Positions 34,247 to 46,209 of a stretch of DNA of 64,000 nt are shown here, in pieces. Origin of the DNA: Periconia sp. R9002 (lineage: Eukaryota; Ascomycota; Dothideomycetes; Pleosporales; Periconiaceae). Location of the stretch: the NCBI GenBank assembly GCA_023627715.1, contig JAMAHW010000046.1:186001-250000 (forward strand), read 5' to 3'. Position numbers and translations under genes: made by a program. Under the pieces are notes generated by a model that was not told the DNA's origin, searched no databases, and saw nothing but the letters and a program-made list of their open reading frames with translations. The stretch's first letter is position 1; each line of letters begins with the position of its first letter.

Positions 34247-35788
34247 TCATACACCAAGAGCATGTCCCTTCTTGGTTTTTATTCTTCCTTCTTTGACTGC
34301 GGCCACCGTGACGCCTGCCTCGCCAGTCATCCAGCCTGGCATTGTTTCGCCATCCACAACACCTTGTTCTACAAGTTGTCGGATGCCGGCGAATACATGC
34401 GAACCCTGAAACACGACGCGAACGTCCGGAACCCAGGATTCACCGTCTTCTAGTTCCGCTATTTCTTCAAGCGAGCGATCGAGAAGAGAAGGGCGGCCTT
34501 TTCTTCGATCATGGTCTGCCGAGCGGGTCTCGCTCTCGTCGGCGGCATGCGATTCGCCCCTAGGTATTGGTGGAAATGCATCATCTATGCGGACTTCGAA
34601 ACGTTCGAGACCTTTCCCATCGCCAGGTAACGCTGAAGTACCGAAACGGCCTTCTGCGACTTCACGTCTCCGTTTGGAATCTGAAGATTCGCTGGGATCT
34701 ATCGTGTGTTTCGCAGGTCGCCCGGAGGATGCTGTTGTTGGTACACTAGCCTTGCTACTCTGGCCACCAACTGTGGTGTGCATACGTGCAGGCGACTTTT
34801 CATTTTGACTGGTAATGAAGTCGAGGGCGTTTTGACTAAAACTGTGGTCTTGGAAAATGTTCCACCCTCCTGCTGCCGAATTGCTTTTTCCAGAACCGCG
34901 ATAGTTGAGCAGCGCCTCAAGAGATTTTGTAGTGAAGTTGGTTCCGGCAAGTTGATAGCGGGCGGAAGGCCTGGAAAAGGCTTTGGGGATAGCTTGTTGA
35001 ACGATATCTCGAAGATGCCGGCTGTCGTCACCAATCCCTTGCCCGAGGTGGTTGGCAATGGAAGAGTAGACAAAGGGCGAGCCATTCGGCCATATAAAGA
35101 AGACTGCCCTTGCGCTTTCCGAAGACGCCGTCTCCGTTACGAGAGATGCTTCTGTGCTGTATGGTGAGTCGTGCATGTAAACTCTTAGTATCGTCATAGG
35201 AAGCGTCTTGATCTTTGTAAGGAGATAGTGAGCCTTCATGAGCGGTGTCAATTCCCTGGCCAGATTTGCCATGAAAGTCTGCGCTTGAAAACGCGGGAGA
35301 TGATCTGAGTCGTTGGTGACTTCCATGTCCAAAACCGCGCTCTTAGCAGGTACCCGCGCAAGCCGTTTTGCCGTCCATCGCAAGCTGTTTGTGTGGTCCA
35401 AAAGATATTGAATATCGGCAGTAGCCAATTGATACATGGAAATGCCCTTGCGCCAGTCTCCCTCAAGTATGCGATCTTGAACCTCGCGCTTCCCACCCTT
35501 GCGAGCCGCTAGCTGCTTGTAAATCTCTTGTAGCTCCTCGAAGCTTTGTGCTGGTGTATATTGTTCAAGTTCTTCCTCGTCATCTTCCTCTGCATCCTCG
35601 TCTCCGAGGAGGTAAGGCCGACAAAAATCACGGTTCTTCTTGGCGAGCCACTGTAACGCGAGAGAGATGAGAGATTGGCGGGAGAGCTTGTTGAAGATGC
35701 GTTGGACTTCACGATGATTGACGGGGACACGATGCGCATGTGGTATATTCTTGTAGTCAGGGACAGAGGCTTTCGTATTCGGCGCCAT
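34247..35788 (-). CDS. CHL4: Inner kinetochore protein CENP-N/Chl4/Mis15
   Basis: Single exon, 513 aa. The N-terminal region HRVPVNHREVQRIFNKLSRQ and SLISLALQWLAKKN with CRPYLLGDED matches the Chl4/Mis15/CENP-N family, as do DWRKGISMYQLATADIQYLL, RWTAKRLARV and the middle segment MKAHYLLTKIKTLPMTILRV. The C-terminus GSHVFAGIRQLVEQGVVDGE and MPGWMTGEAGVTVAAVKEGR fits the family end. A poorly conserved Ser/Arg-rich linker lies between (about residues 340-450). The protein belongs to the constitutive centromere network that reads CENP-A chromatin and links it to outer kinetochore parts. The start MAPNTKASVPDYKNIPHAHR is the first ATG. Confidence 0.88.
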   Translation of the reverse strand: MAPNTKASVPDYKNIPHAHRVPVNHREVQRIFNKLSRQSLISLALQWLAKKNRDFCRPYLLGDEDAEEDDEEELEQYTPAQSFEELQEIYKQLAARKGGKREVQDRILEGDWRKGISMYQLATADIQYLLDHTNSLRWTAKRLARVPAKSAVLDMEVTNDSDHLPRFQAQTFMANLARELTPLMKAHYLLTKIKTLPMTILRVYMHDSPYSTEASLVTETASSESARAVFFIWPNGSPFVYSSIANHLGQGIGDDSRHLRDIVQQAIPKAFSRPSARYQLAGTNFTTKSLEALLNYRGSGKSNSAAGGWNIFQDHSFSQNALDFITSQNEKSPARMHTTVGGQSSKASVPTTASSGRPAKHTIDPSESSDSKRRREVAEGRFGTSALPGDGKGLERFEVRIDDAFPPIPRGESHAADESETRSADHDRRKGRPSLLDRSLEEIAELEDGESWVPDVRVVFQGSHVFAGIRQLVEQGVVDGETMPGWMTGEAGVTVAAVKEGRIKTKKGHALGV

Positions 35789-36543
35789 GACGGGCTACAT
35801 GAGGCGATGCGTGCTTGAGTTGTGGGCGTCCTGCGCATTTCCTGTTTGTTTGTCGTCGCGCATGTGCGTTATCGATATGAGTGGAGGTCGCGATTGTGTA
35901 CGCGGCGCGCTAGAATATGGGTCACGTGCAGCTGATGAGCGACATCGCATCAATTGATGCAACTGATTGTACACATGTATGCATTTTCGATATTACACCC
36001 AGAAATTGGGTAGCATACTTAGTTCAATATATTTCAATCACAACTGGATCATGATAATTTACTTACACACATTAAGAGTGTACAAACAAGGGAATGTACA
36101 TTATGGGGTCTGGCGCGTCCTAGAAACATTTGAACATACCAGACTTGTATGTATGTATTGATGTACAGCTGTATAAAGTAGCTACTTCCGAAAACTCTAA
36201 AGCTTAACTTCCAGACGATACTACCTAGCAAGTGTCGGATTGGATAGTCGTCATTAGAGCATAGTCTGCAAAAGCAGGTGCAATTCTTGCCGCTGGGATG
36301 TTCAATCAATCCCATTCTGGCCGCACATATCGCTGAGAAGGACAGCACATGCGTAACCATTAAAGATTTCCTTGCATGTACTGTCAATGGAGGATACCGA
36401 TCTTCCACGGTTTTAAGCAGATTCGATTTGGCTTTTCCAAGTGCACGCAAATACGTTAATTATTATTGGGGTATAATGGCCTCAAACCGTACATGCCGCC
36501 GAGCTCCACAACTCCATGTCAGATGATGATTTTAGTCCCTCCT
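35789..36543. other. Intergenic, CENP-N promoter
   Basis: 755 bp. It includes an E-box at 35923 upstream of CENP-N and the 3' flank of the 7TM gene. No gene seen. Confidence 0.5.
35923..35928. promoter_or_regulatory. CACGTG E-box upstream of CENP-N/Chl4
   Basis: GTCACGTG context, 135-140 bp upstream of the ATG at 35788. In budding yeast the same core binds Cbf1, which also acts at centromeres; the link here is only suggestive. Confidence 0.3.
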
Positions 36544-37779
36544 TCAAACAATATCTATAGGTCTAGTCGCGTTATATTTGACGTAAGTTCCGCGACCGGC
36601 TTCACTACCCTCATCTCCCAATATCCGATGCTCCTCACTTCGTGTGTCGGTTGGGTGATCACCCTTTCTTTTCCACACAACTTGATCATTAAGTTCCACG
36701 ATGTTGTTGCCTCCATCCTCAACAGTTGTTCCTCCAACCATTGTAGGCTCAAGACTTGATCGTCTGGTGCCCGAATTCGACGGGATATTCTGAGAGTAGC
36801 GATAATCGCTGGACCGCTTCTGCTGGGTGTCGAAGAATGGAATGCATCGACCCAAAAGCCACTTGATAGTCGGGCCACACGAGGCTATGGCGGAAACATT
36901 GACTTCTAGATTTGAGAGTGGTGTTCGAATGTTATACGTACTTTCATTGCGGACGGGGTCAGGTATCCTGTATAACCGAACGAAGTATACTAAACGGTAG
37001 GCAGTAATGGCAGAAACCAATAGCCCCAGTGACATAAAGCTTAAAATAATGGCTTTGGTTTTCCATGGCATCTGGAGACCATATACAATCCAGGAGGGTA
37101 TGATGGTCACCAGAACGTCGGTGATCAGAGTTGTGATCACGCCAGCAAGTATATACTGTTCTGAATCGCGGCAAGTCCCCGGAACAGTTCTATCCCAAAA
37201 GCGCTGAATTGGCAAGCATGATAGAATCGCCGTTATCGTAATGGATATGGCAAATATTATTGTGATTGCGAGGAAGAACCAGAGGGCGCGACGGATCCAT
37301 TTGTTGGGTGATTGCAATCGTATGAGTGTGACGAGAAAGGAGATCTTGATTAAATTGAGCGTTGGGTGGTAAGTGATCGAGTTGACATATCTCAACTATA
37401 TATGGATAACAGTCGAAGGTCAGCTGGAAATGCCGGTATGAAGCGGTCATGGGGCAGAAACAATACCTTCGCAGTCGTTACTTTGTTCAAAGCTCCAGGG
37501 GGTATATGCTCTGGTCTGTAGCCAGTATAAGACTTTTCGATAAATATGCAAGACGATACAGTAAGCGCAGTGTTGCAAAGCATGGCCGTCGCAATCAGGC
37601 CATCGTCTACCAAAGAATGAGTCTCATGTGAGTCTAAATGTGAGATAGAGAGAGCAACCTAATGAGAATCTTCCATCTCTGGTCCGCTTATAGAGTCTGA
37701 TTCCTACAATCAAAATCGCAGCAGAGTAAGGAAAAAACAATATGAAGAAATTCAGAGGTTGTAGCCCCGAATCCGCCAT
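36544..37779 (-). CDS. Fungal rhodopsin-like 7TM integral membrane protein (Pth11-related/SAT4 type), copy A
   Basis: Exons 37659-37779, 37467-37606 and 36544-37395 on the minus strand give 370 aa. The start MADSGLQPLNFFILFFPYSA places the first helix at once, then GIRLYKRTRDGRFSLDDGLI. Hydrophobic helices follow (ATAMLCNTALTVSS, NLIKISFLVTLIRL, WFFLAITIIFAISITITAIL, AGVITTLITDVLVTIIPSWI, AIILSFMSLGLLVSAITAYR). These are typical of the PF20684 fungal rhodopsin domain, including a Cys-rich loop (SCLPIQRFWDRTVPGTC). A hydrophilic C-terminal tail of about 100 residues carries Ser/Arg patches. Such proteins are putative surface receptors; ligand unknown. The intron 1 donor is the unusual GTTGCT. 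The helix order fits the family, so I trust the model overall. Confidence 0.82.
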
Positions 37780-40700
37780 GAGGGTTCGAGGAACAAGTGG
37801 AGCATTGCTACCCAAGGACCCAGGTGCTGGGTTGGCGTTTTTGAAATAAACCTGTACGAGAGACGAAGGATTGTGCACAAATCTTGTAACAAACCTAATT
37901 GTGAGCAGGATTAAAGGAAGGATTCGAGTGGGAAATGCCCTGACGACACTTCCGTTACTCAGTCCAGCGACTGGCCTATCAAAACATGAATTATTGCAAG
38001 GGCCATGGCGATAGACGATCACGCTGCATTGATCCTATAGACCGTGAAAGCCCATGCTGCTTACTCGTGCATCGTGAGGCAGGCCAAGAGGCATTGGACT
38101 TCCGCGACCCCTTTTGTGCCACGCAGACATGGTTCGAAAGCATCAAGCGATGACTTCTCATTTGTTCTTTGAATTCAACACCCTACTAGCAATTACCTCA
38201 GCAATCTAGCTCTTAACAAGTCATTTCGAAGAAGTTCCGGTATCTTGCACGGACTTGTGTGGGGTGGGATTGCGTTGAAACGAGTGTTCGGCTACCAACA
38301 TCGACGAAGATTCGCATTGGGAACTCGGATACATGGATCCTGTGAGGGTGAAATCCTTCTCATATAGTACGATACACATAGTAACCAATGAAAGGTGGTG
38401 TGAAACCGAAGGAAGCGTTTGCTTGCGCGGCACAGGCGGATTTGGCCCCTGCATCCGAAAGAGTTGGCTACCTAAGATGCTTAGCACGGGGCCACGGGTT
38501 CCAAAACCAGGGATCTTTTCCCGCCCGTAATAAGCCCCATGCATACTTCCTTCCCTTCCTTATAACTATGCATTGACTGCTCGTTACTGATTACTCAAGC
38601 AGTAAAGGAGTGGGAGGATACGTGGGGGATTATAGGCATCTAATTCCGTACGGAATACCTCCCTCATATAGGTGCCATCAGGTTCAATTTCGTACTATGA
38701 GCTACTAAGTGAAGGCGTAGAATTGTTTGACCTACTGCTTTTCTGAAGACAAAAATATTTGCAGCCATCCCCATGTTCACCTGTGGTTTCACCATCGCTG
38801 ATTTCATCCACACGTCTTCTGATATGATGTGATTGACTTCATTATAGAAGAATAATCAAAAACCCCTGCTATTGATGTCCATCTTATGTATACCTATCAT
38901 TAGATCGTCATATAGCGACTTTCCTTACGAATCGAGAGACGACAGTAATGTATCCGGCAATTCATAGTAGATTACCACTGAAAATATTCCTGCCTAACTT
39001 GACAGATGATCCTAATTTCACCCTTAGTCGATATGTCGGTCTATGTTCCAGCTCTACTTTAATGTTAGGGAAATTTTTCTCTATCCTCTAGTGACGACTT
39101 GATGAATAATCTGTCCTATCAATGTCCATTTCCAAATGGTTGGAGTTTGATGTTCCCATAACTCTGCTTTTTTGAATACGATAACTCACCTTCGTCACAA
39201 ATGAGTATCTAATGCTACGTTTAAATTGACCGTAGTCCAGTCATACACTCTTAGTGTTCGATTCGTGTTTGTTAGTTGTTCATTCATAATTTAACTTGAG
39301 GATATGTAATCGAATCTCTTATAATAAGTGGCAGGTATATACAATAGTGCATGTCCCCGAGCTTTCTTGAGATCCAACACGCTCCCGGAGTGGTGACTTG
39401 CTTATGCATCTTGTTTAATAGAGTACGTTAAACTGTACGTAATATATGAGCAGATGCAAAAGGGTGAGTTCAATATGTAGAAAATGAGACCAAGTAATAC
39501 TGGTGATGTACCATAGTAATGTATATAATAGAATTTGCAGCTTCCCGGGCTTTCCTAACATCGCATAAATCGTTAGGATGATATCACACGTGAAGTAGCT
39601 TCAAATCTGTAAACACAAACCCTCTGAACGATAGGTCACTGGGTTGACCGTGTGTTAAAATATGCTTGTCAAATAAGTGAACACCATTTTCTTTGCCTTC
39701 GACTTTGAGAAATTCTACCTATCGCAAGAATTAATGGTGGATGCCTTTCCTGACATTGATGACTCGAGCAAAACGCAACATGTAAGACCAAGAACTAACC
39801 ATTATACATTGAGTATTCATCTCACCTGTCAATTGAGTTCGGTTGGCACTGTGCCGACAGATCAGATCTGATAAGGCTTCTTGTAGATAGTATTCCAAAT
39901 ACAGTAATCTGGAAGGGGCTTTTGAGCTGGACAAATGAATTTGCAACACAGAGCGTAACTGATACGATGAAAGAACGACAATGCGTAGCATACTGAAATC
40001 CAGTACAATCCCAACCACTTGATGAGCTACGCCTTTGACATGAGCTGTGAAAGGTTTATATAGTAAAGGTCGCCCACCGTTCTTGTAACTCATTTCATAT
40101 TTTTTTTTTGACAGGCAGAAGTCCTTCTAAAGGTTCCGAAAAAAAAGAAAAAGAAAAAGAAAAAGAAAAAGGAAAAGGAAAAGGAAAAGAAAGGTTTACG
40201 ACTATGACACAAAGAACTCATTTGGTATCAATCTCTACTTGAACGCTTTTTTTTCTTTGCCTTGTTGAAAATAAGCAGAGGGAAAGTACAACAGGGGAAG
40301 TGATTGATACAAGAATTCCTCCCTGTTTATGGCTACTAACTACACCAAGACTTTCCACGTGGAAGGCGCGGAAGGCACAATGTCACAGAGGGATAACGTG
40401 ATGTTATGCCCCGGTGGTGACAGGTTAGGAGAACTAAAATTTTCTGCGAGTTAGTTGGACCTTTCCCCCGCTGTATCTGATCTGCGTTTGTCGCCTGGTA
40501 CACTAAATACTCGACCTGCACCCCCCTGACGTTCCATCCGCGCGTTACAGTTTCCCGGTACCCTTACGTAGAACGACCGAACTCCCATTAGACTAGTTAT
40601 CGGTCCCGTAGATCGAAAACCCGTCCCCTCAACAGTCGCTTGATTCTGTCATGAGCGCATGGTTGCGGCGTGACTTTTAGCGGGACTGGTCCTAGCCACA

Positions 40701-41330
40701 ACAAACATCATTGATGTCGATCAATAGGGGGATTTCGCCATTGGCGGCGAACTCACGTGAGAAGGAAAACCATGGCTTTTGGAGATCTAGAAGCTTTTTC
40801 GTTCTCGTTTCGAGACGTAATGTCCAATAAGACGCAGTGGGTGCGGCTCCTGGGCTACATATTCAGACAGCCACTTGGCCTCGCGTCTAAAAGTGGGCGA
40901 ACGATAGTTCGAGTAGGGACGGGTGGATAAAGACCATGAAGAGCTTTCGCTGGCGTCCCTGACTCGATCTGGTCGCTACATTAGGGACCAGAGGTGGGGA
41001 AGGGGAAGGGGTATATATCTGTCCAAGCCTGGTCTGTCTATGCTCTGGGTTTCGCTCCGTTGACAAGTCATGGAAAGGGGAGAATGCTTCTCTGTCCTTC
41101 CTCCTTCTGAGTTTGCGCCGTCGATTATCAATATTTATGATTCCCGGTTTCAAGTCATTTTTCCCACCGTTGAAGTGTCGATTGAGGGCGTTCGGGTTGT
41201 GGCGACTCTTGAACACGTGCCATTTGGAAGTCATAAAAGACGTACATACTCTCTACTCGATCATCTCGTGGACCAAGAAACCCCTACTTATTTTGGCATT
41301 TAAAGGGGAAAGAAAGACACAAGATCTCTT
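37780..41330. other. Gene-free stretch of 3.5 kb, partly AT-rich, between two 7TM genes
   Basis: No supported gene on either strand. 38600-40250 looks AT-rich with scattered stops in all frames. It holds a T-run (40100-40109) and an A/G-rich simple repeat (40138-40194). 40500-41060 is more GC-balanced. Longest open frames (38221-38544 and 39731-40093, both minus) have no recognisable features. It may be decayed repeat DNA, but I found no transposon protein in it. Confidence 0.55.
40138..40194. repeat. Purine simple repeat (AAAAAG/AAAAGG)n
   Basis: 57 bp of pure A and G, with hexamers AAAAAG shifting to GAAAAG. It lies 28 bp after a run of ten T. It could be a simple repeat or the A-rich tail of an old retroelement on the plus strand. 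Confidence 0.8.
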
Positions 41331-42758
41331 ATGGTTTCGCCATCAGGTGTAATCGTATGTAGGAAAATCCCCAAATCCTGTCTTTGAGTTTTCCATGGAC
41401 CGCATATGAGTGTTTGACTGACATGGTTTTCCCATCCCCAGGCCGCAGAATGGAGTCTTTTCACACTGTCCGTAATCTTGGTGTGCACGCGCGTGACGGT
41501 GCACATTAGAATGCGGAACACGACTCTACACCTTTCCAATGCGTTTTTGATGCTGGCCGTCGTTTCGGCTCTAGGGCTGCTAATTTGCGACGCTTTGACG
41601 TACAAGGCCGGCGCCATGACAACTTTTCAGGAACCCACGGTGGAGATATGGAAGATCCGATTCGCGACCAATTACTTCTTTGATTTCGGGGTGTATTTGC
41701 CAAAGTTCAGTATGCTGGCCTTCTACTACCGCATCGTACCTTGCACAGTTCCAGGGATCCGCAAAGCACTATACGCCATCACTGCATTCATTGTAGTATC
41801 CAGCTTGGCCACTTTATTAGCGGACACGTTCTGGTGCGGTTCAGATCCAGGGGTTAATTGGTATGTTGCTTACTTCAACTTGCAAATGTCGACCGTGGTC
41901 CGGATTAGTAGCAGTGTCTGACGAGCAGTATCAAAGGTCAAACGACCTGACTGAATGCACGGTTTTCACATCTATGGCTTTGGTGAAATTAAATTGGGCC
42001 TTGCATTTCACATCTGAAGTCATGCGTAAGAAACCTCAACGAATATGCTGAAAGCAATTGCCTTTTGTGGTTGATGTTGATATTGTGATATTAGTATTCG
42101 TGTTACCTTTATGGTTAATCAGCGGCTTACGTCTAAGCCAAAGGAGAGAAAAGGCAGGCCTAATGTTCGTCTTCCTCCTTGGAGCTATCACCATTCTAGT
42201 CAGCACGGCACGATTCACCTATATGATGATGTTGTCCAACAACATCATGATTTGTACGGCCATACACCCTTACTCCTATACTTTTACTAAATCTACGACT
42301 GCGTAACGGATGACTGACTACGATCAGATATATTGGCTACTGCTGAATTTACCATCGCCATCATGATACTTTCTCTTGTTAGCCTCCGTCCATTGCTACG
42401 CAAGATTGGACAGGTCATGTCCTCCCTTAGTAACATGGGGTCGCAGTCTGAGTCTGCAAAGAATCCGTGGCACGGAGTTCCTGGAAGACTACTAGGGAAA
42501 AACCGAACGTCAACAAGCTTAGCGACCAGCACAAAGAAGTCAAGAGACCCACATCTGCATCCCAGCCGAACCTTGCCATCGAACGCATTCGGAAGCGATA
42601 TTGAGCTGACAGACCAAGGTTTGAGAGGATTTCACAAGAGTGAAGAGGCCGCTGTCACGCATTCGAGGTTGCTCCAAGATCAGGACACGTTTTCAGAGCG
42701 GTCGGGCTGGTGTGGTGGTCATGAGGCGGAAATGCGTGCCGAATCAATAGCCGTGTGA
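41331..42758 (+). CDS. Fungal rhodopsin-like 7TM integral membrane protein, copy B
   Basis: Five exons, 41331-41354, 41442-41864, 41929-42025, 42095-42253 and 42328-42758, give 377 aa. A 24-nt first exon (MVSPSGVI) joins AAEWSLFTLSVILVCTRVTV through a good intron (GTATGT, CTGAC, CCCCAG). Helices and loops follow the fungal rhodopsin pattern: LSNAFLMLAVVSALGLLICD, FGVYLPKFSMLAFYYRIVP, ADTFWCGSDPGVNW, CTVFTSMALVKLNWALHFTS, FVLPLWLISGLRLSQRREKA and GLMFVFLLGAITILVSTARF. The tail is cytoplasmic and Ser-rich. The exon 2/3 boundary is the weakest: only a GTTGCT donor at 41865 keeps the frame, while the better-looking GTATGT at 41861 does not. It is a distant relative of copy A, not a recent duplicate. 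Probable surface receptor; ligand unknown. Confidence 0.78.
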
Positions 42759-43030
42759 GTGAGCAACTTGTGAAGGACGTTGCTATGTCTTTGAAAGGAA
42801 CCAATTTAAGATCTAAAGAAATGAAGCATTATATGACACGGGTTAAAATAAAATACATGGTGATACCATACATGGCGCTATCTACAGCTTCTTCGAGGCT
42901 CTTCTGGTAATGCTGTAGAACCGTGCGACATTGAAAATGCATACATGTAGATCGCGTACGCCAGATTGATGTTACGGCTGTTGATGATAATGAAACTCCA
43001 AGACAAAGCATGGTAAAATATAAGTACAAC

Positions 43031-45419
43031 CTACTTGTTCGCCTTTGACTCGGAACCCATTACAGGGTTGTAGCCGGGGGGGTATTTGGAATCCGATTCC
43101 AATGTCTCGTCAGGTTTGTCTGTGTGCTTCTGTTAGCATCGAGAACAAAGCTTTTTTCATTGGACAACGCGAAAAAGCACTTACCATGCCTGGCATATAG
43201 ATGGTACTCTTCATCGGCATATTTGCCTACCCTACCGCTCTCAACGTCTTTTCTCGTGAGATTCAACTTGCTCTTGGGCAAGCCCATGCTACCCAGGTAC
43301 TTGACGGCGTCTTTCCATTCCCTGTCTTTCCTCTTGGCATCCCAGTTCAATTCCTCGCTCATCAAATCAATCACCTTGGGTAGAGCCTCAAGGGCTGCCT
43401 GAGCATTCAAAAAGGCGAGACGCATGCGGCGGGCGATCACATCAGTAGCAGTCTGTGCATACTCGTGGTGCACACAGTATCGTACTTCTCCATCTATGAA
43501 TGGGTAGAGAGCAGATATGCGATTGCCGCGCACAGGGAAGCGGTTCTCTGTGGGCGAAGAAAGTGCAGCGACGGTCCACGCGCGATCCCCGTAAGCAGTG
43601 CATAGATACTTTGCAACTTCCGTTTCTAGGCCGTAGTGCTGGATCAAGTTGATGAAGAGCGTCTTCGAATATCCGTGAGCACCTACCAACCTCACGCGGT
43701 GAGTTTGGCACTTGCCATCCAGTGTCGCATCGTCTTCAACCCACGTGCCACTAACACGGGGAGGATCGCTGATAGCCTTGGGAGAAAGGTTGAATTCTTT
43801 GATCGCTTCGTCCACGGTCGCTTCAGCCATCTCTCGGTAAGTGGTCCACTTACCACCGGCACAGGTTAAAAGACCGGACGCGCTTGTGGTCACCAAATGG
43901 TTGCGGACAAGACCTTCAGTCTTGCCAGCTTTGGGATCTCTCACTAAGGGGCGGATGCCCGACCACGCTGCCAAAACATCGCCTCGTCGTACGTTTATTT
44001 CTGGCTGTAGGTACCGGCGGATTTCCTTCAGGATCCATTCGATTTCATCCTCACCTGCCACAGGATCCTTGGTAACAGTTGTGGCCGTATCGGTTGTGCC
44101 TGCAATCGTGTTTCCTTGCCATGGTAAGAAAAAGATGACTCTTCCGTCGGAGGTGCTAGGGTCGATCAAACCCATGTTCGCAGGGCTGAAGTAACCGGGC
44201 AAGATAACATGTACACCGGAACTGGGTGCCACAATCTCTTGTGTTGTGGGGTCGTCCAATTTACGAATGGAGTCAGTGAAGGGTCCTGTAGCGTTTATGA
44301 TCCCTTTAGCTTTGATGGAGAATTCCTCTGGCTTTTTTCCATCGAGCTCCGCAATGCAATCTTTCACACGGGCTCCATTAAGACGGCCTGATGCGTCCTT
44401 TTCGAGACCTGTGACTTCCATGTGCGATACCACTGTTGCGCCATATAAGGCTGCAGTCATGGCAAGGGATACGTTCATGCGGGCATCATTATGCGCGCCA
44501 TCTTTCAATTGTTAGCCATGAAACCTAGCCAGAAGTCGTATGCAACCTCACCATAGTAGACCAGAGCGCCGAAAAGACCCTCTTTCTTCAGCATGGGAAA
44601 CGCATCAAGAGCTTTGCTCTTGGTTAAAAAGTATGAGCTCTCAATGTTCTCAGCGCCAGCCAGGAAATCATAAAACTTGGTACCCGCCCAGAAGTACGGG
44701 GCCTTCCACCACGAGTCAATTGGAATCATGATAGGAAGCCAGGATGAAAGATGCGGTGCCGTGTCCAGAAAGTACCGACGCTCGCGAAGAGCTTCAACCA
44801 CCAATTTATACCTGCGACGTGTTTAGTTGTTGGTCCGCAATAGCGTGTAGGGAATGTCGTACTGATTATAATCCAAGTTCCAGACTGCTTTTTCAAGGTA
44901 TCGCACCCCTCCATGCACTAGCTTGGTGCTTTTGCTGCTCGTTCCGCTGCTGAAGTCATCCCTTTCGACCAAGGCAACCTTCAAACCGCGGGTAACAGCA
45001 TCAAGGGCAATTCCCGTACCCGTCGCGCCACCACCAATGACGAGCAAATCATAAGCGTCGTCATCATTATCCGCATTGCCGTCTCCATTGCTCACTGCCT
45101 TTTCTTCATTCCCAGTTCCGCTTTTGCCGAGCCAGCCGCCAATTGCACCCTTGACTGTATCGTTGGCGGAGCCCAGATAGTTGCCAGCGCTCCGCTTCAA
45201 TGCTTCAATCTGCTCCTCCCGGCTCTTGACTCTGGGAAACTTTGGAGGTCGGAAGACGCCTCCCTCTCCATAAGTGGGCGGAGGGACAGCAGCAGCCTCT
45301 GTGCCAGGGATGTCACGCGGTCGGTATGCGGTGTAGAGAGCAGCGCTTCCTAGAGCGCCAGCGCCAATGGTGTAGAACAATGGCCGCAAGATGCGACTTG
45401 TTCGAGATCGCGTCGCCAT
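43031..45419 (-). CDS. GUT2: Mitochondrial FAD-dependent glycerol-3-phosphate dehydrogenase
   Basis: Exons 44863-45419, 44552-44811, 43185-44501 and 43031-43119 on the minus strand give 740 aa. The N-terminus [20 protein letters not shown] is basic with a hydrophobic stretch, as for an inner-membrane mitochondrial protein. A longer start at 45449 would add a His/Thr-rich CA-repeat segment and is less likely. FAD is bound by [18 protein letters not shown] (GGGATG at 129-134), then [18 protein letters not shown]. Further family motifs are [20 protein letters not shown] (created by splicing), [27 protein letters not shown] and [14 protein letters not shown]. The enzyme oxidises glycerol-3-phosphate to DHAP and feeds electrons to ubiquinone in glycerol use and the G3P shuttle. 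The terminal exon yields a short Lys-ending tail (MGSESKANK). Confidence 0.94.
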
Positions 45420-46209
45420 GTGTGTGTAGGCTGTGTGTGGTGTGTGCAATGTATAGGGTCGGCGGGGGCCAATGCTGTTTTTATGCTATCCAACGCAGGC
45501 TCGAGGCCTATTCACATGAAGCGTCAGCTGGAAGCGCAAAGTGGCACGGAGAAACGGCGAATGGGGACAATTCACCTCGAAAGGAGATTCAAGTGAACAT
45601 TTTCAGAGACAATGATGGCGAGATGAAATATTCCGGCAAGAGTTGAAGGGGCGAAGCCACGGTAGGTAGGTTGAGAAAAAGGTGGAGCAGCAAAGCTGAT
45701 CTTTGAATGGCAGATGACGACAACGGCGAGGTTCATGGATTCGCGCCGGGTTTCGGCTCCTACGCGTCGGTCCACCTCCAGTTTTAAATACACTTTCCAT
45801 GTGTACAGTACATTAGCGGGTGCCAACTCGCAAAACAACAGCCGATGCGCAGGAAAGAGGCCGATTGAATTCTACCTTTCGCATGCATTTGGCTCAGAAT
45901 GCGGTTGCTTGGTGACGTTATGGGGAATCTGGTACCCAATTGATGCCATGGTCAATTTCTCCGTCGGCGAGCTTGCCGAAAGCAGTATGCCGAACCCACA
46001 GAAGGATCTCCAAATTCTCCACACACCCTCCGACTACGCCGCTATAGTCTATCGAAATAGTGGAGGTACGCCTCACATTCAACTTCCCCGTCTTGTCACA
46101 GTAATTTCCATCCATATCATTAACGCTCCACTATTCTATCTCCTTACACGACATGCAGCGTCCACTGCTTGCGCCCGGTGCCAACAAAATAATGCCCTCT
46201 ACCAAGTCT
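45420..46209. other. Intergenic, GUT2 promoter
   Basis: 790 bp upstream of GUT2 and downstream of the VTC-like stop codon. An open frame (45714-46331, plus) starts with ATG but runs into the VTC-like coding exon on the opposite strand and shows no domain, so I do not call it. Confidence 0.45.

Noticed and set aside
41861..41866. GTATGT donor for intron 2 of 7TM copy B
   Set aside because: It looks like the better donor but every downstream acceptor then leads to a stop or loses the conserved NW...CTVFTSM order.
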